Below the pieces are notes generated by a model. That model ran no database searches, was not told the origin of the DNA, and saw nothing but the letters and a program-made list of their open reading frames with translations. From Pelagimonas varians (GTDB lineage Bacteria; Pseudomonadota; Alphaproteobacteria; Rhodobacterales; Rhodobacteraceae), in assembly GCF_003208435.1 (NCBI RefSeq), contig NZ_QKMF01000018.1:1-64000 (forward strand): a stretch of 64,000 bases of DNA, given 5' to 3'. Shown piece after piece: positions 63,852 to 64,000 of this stretch. The position numbers and the translations under genes are program-made. The first letter of the stretch is position 1. Every line of letters begins with the position of its first letter.

Positions 63852-64000
63852 ACTGACCTTGCAGCAAAAGACATGCCAGTGCGTTTTATCGAATTCGATA
63901 TAGACGCCGCTATTTCGCCACATTTTGATCTGCTTCGTAACCAGAACAGTAACTATTCCTAATTCCTGAAATCGCATGCCCAATAGCGGGCTTGCGGAGC

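Noticed and set aside
63873-63962. Short ORF MPVRFIEFDIDAA... after gdhA
   Set aside because: It is 29 codons, lies next to a terminator-like hairpin, lacks a clear ribosome binding site and is too near the window edge to judge.

Overview
The window looks like a chromosomal segment of a Roseobacter-group alphaproteobacterium (Rhodobacterales/Rhodobacteraceae). I infer this from the ethylmalonyl-CoA pathway genes, the FnrL/cbb3 oxidase/HemN block, a HvrA-like H-NS protein, a LuxR/LuxI pair, a dimethylglycine-dehydrogenase-like fusion enzyme, two copies of a tandem-hairpin intergenic element, and moderate GC. I see no rRNA or tRNA gene, insertion sequence, prophage or CRISPR array. Almost all of it reads as core metabolism and cell biology, densely packed in operons.

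Layout: 0.8-5 kb is the succinate dehydrogenase operon (sdhC-sdhD-sdhA-two small lipoproteins-sdhB), preceded by a gene-poor stretch with a pair of palindromes 21 bp apart. At 5-7.5 kb are two very small proteins, a DUF1989 protein, and a convergent deoD/H-NS pair. At 7.7-12.7 kb lie two key enzymes of the ethylmalonyl-CoA pathway, ethylmalonyl-CoA mutase and crotonyl-CoA carboxylase/reductase, flanking a PlsB/PlsC-like acyltransferase. At 12.9-16.2 kb are a LuxR/LuxI quorum-sensing pair, a small ORF overlapping luxR, and a RecD-like helicase. At 16.2-22.1 kb a CurA-like reductase is divergent from a five-gene operon: acyl-CoA ligase, MaoC hydratase, acyl-CoA dehydrogenase, APH-fold kinase and hotdog thioesterase. 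The kinase plus dehydrogenase pairing resembles the separate halves of ACAD10/ACAD11 and suggests 4-hydroxyacyl-CoA catabolism. This is my leading candidate for an under-described system.

At 22.2-29.5 kb is the rod-shape and elongasome operon (mreB, mreC, mreD, PBP2, rodA) with ghrA- and rpe-type genes downstream. At 29.8-36.6 kb are a DMGDH-like enzyme, ytoQ, mscL, a peroxiredoxin-like protein divergent from an AraC regulator, and alanine dehydrogenase divergent from an Lrp/AsnC regulator. At 36.7-48.3 kb is the micro-oxic respiration block: ccoSIHG, ccoPQON, a universal stress protein, fnrL and hemN. Five 14-bp FNR-type boxes sit in it; four lie at the promoters one would expect and one has no obvious target gene.

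At 48.4-54.1 kb is a Yej-type peptide ABC transporter (yejABEF), followed by a membrane-anchored cytochrome c, prephenate dehydratase, an O6-methylguanine methyltransferase, a 3-hydroxyisobutyrate-dehydrogenase-like enzyme, a cytochrome P450 and a small membrane protein. At 59.3-62.0 kb are three Tad-type pseudopilin or surface genes, and the window ends with a glutamate dehydrogenase family gene. Perfect-stem hairpins mark many transcription-unit ends. Functional calls come from motifs and family resemblance read by eye; no database search was made.
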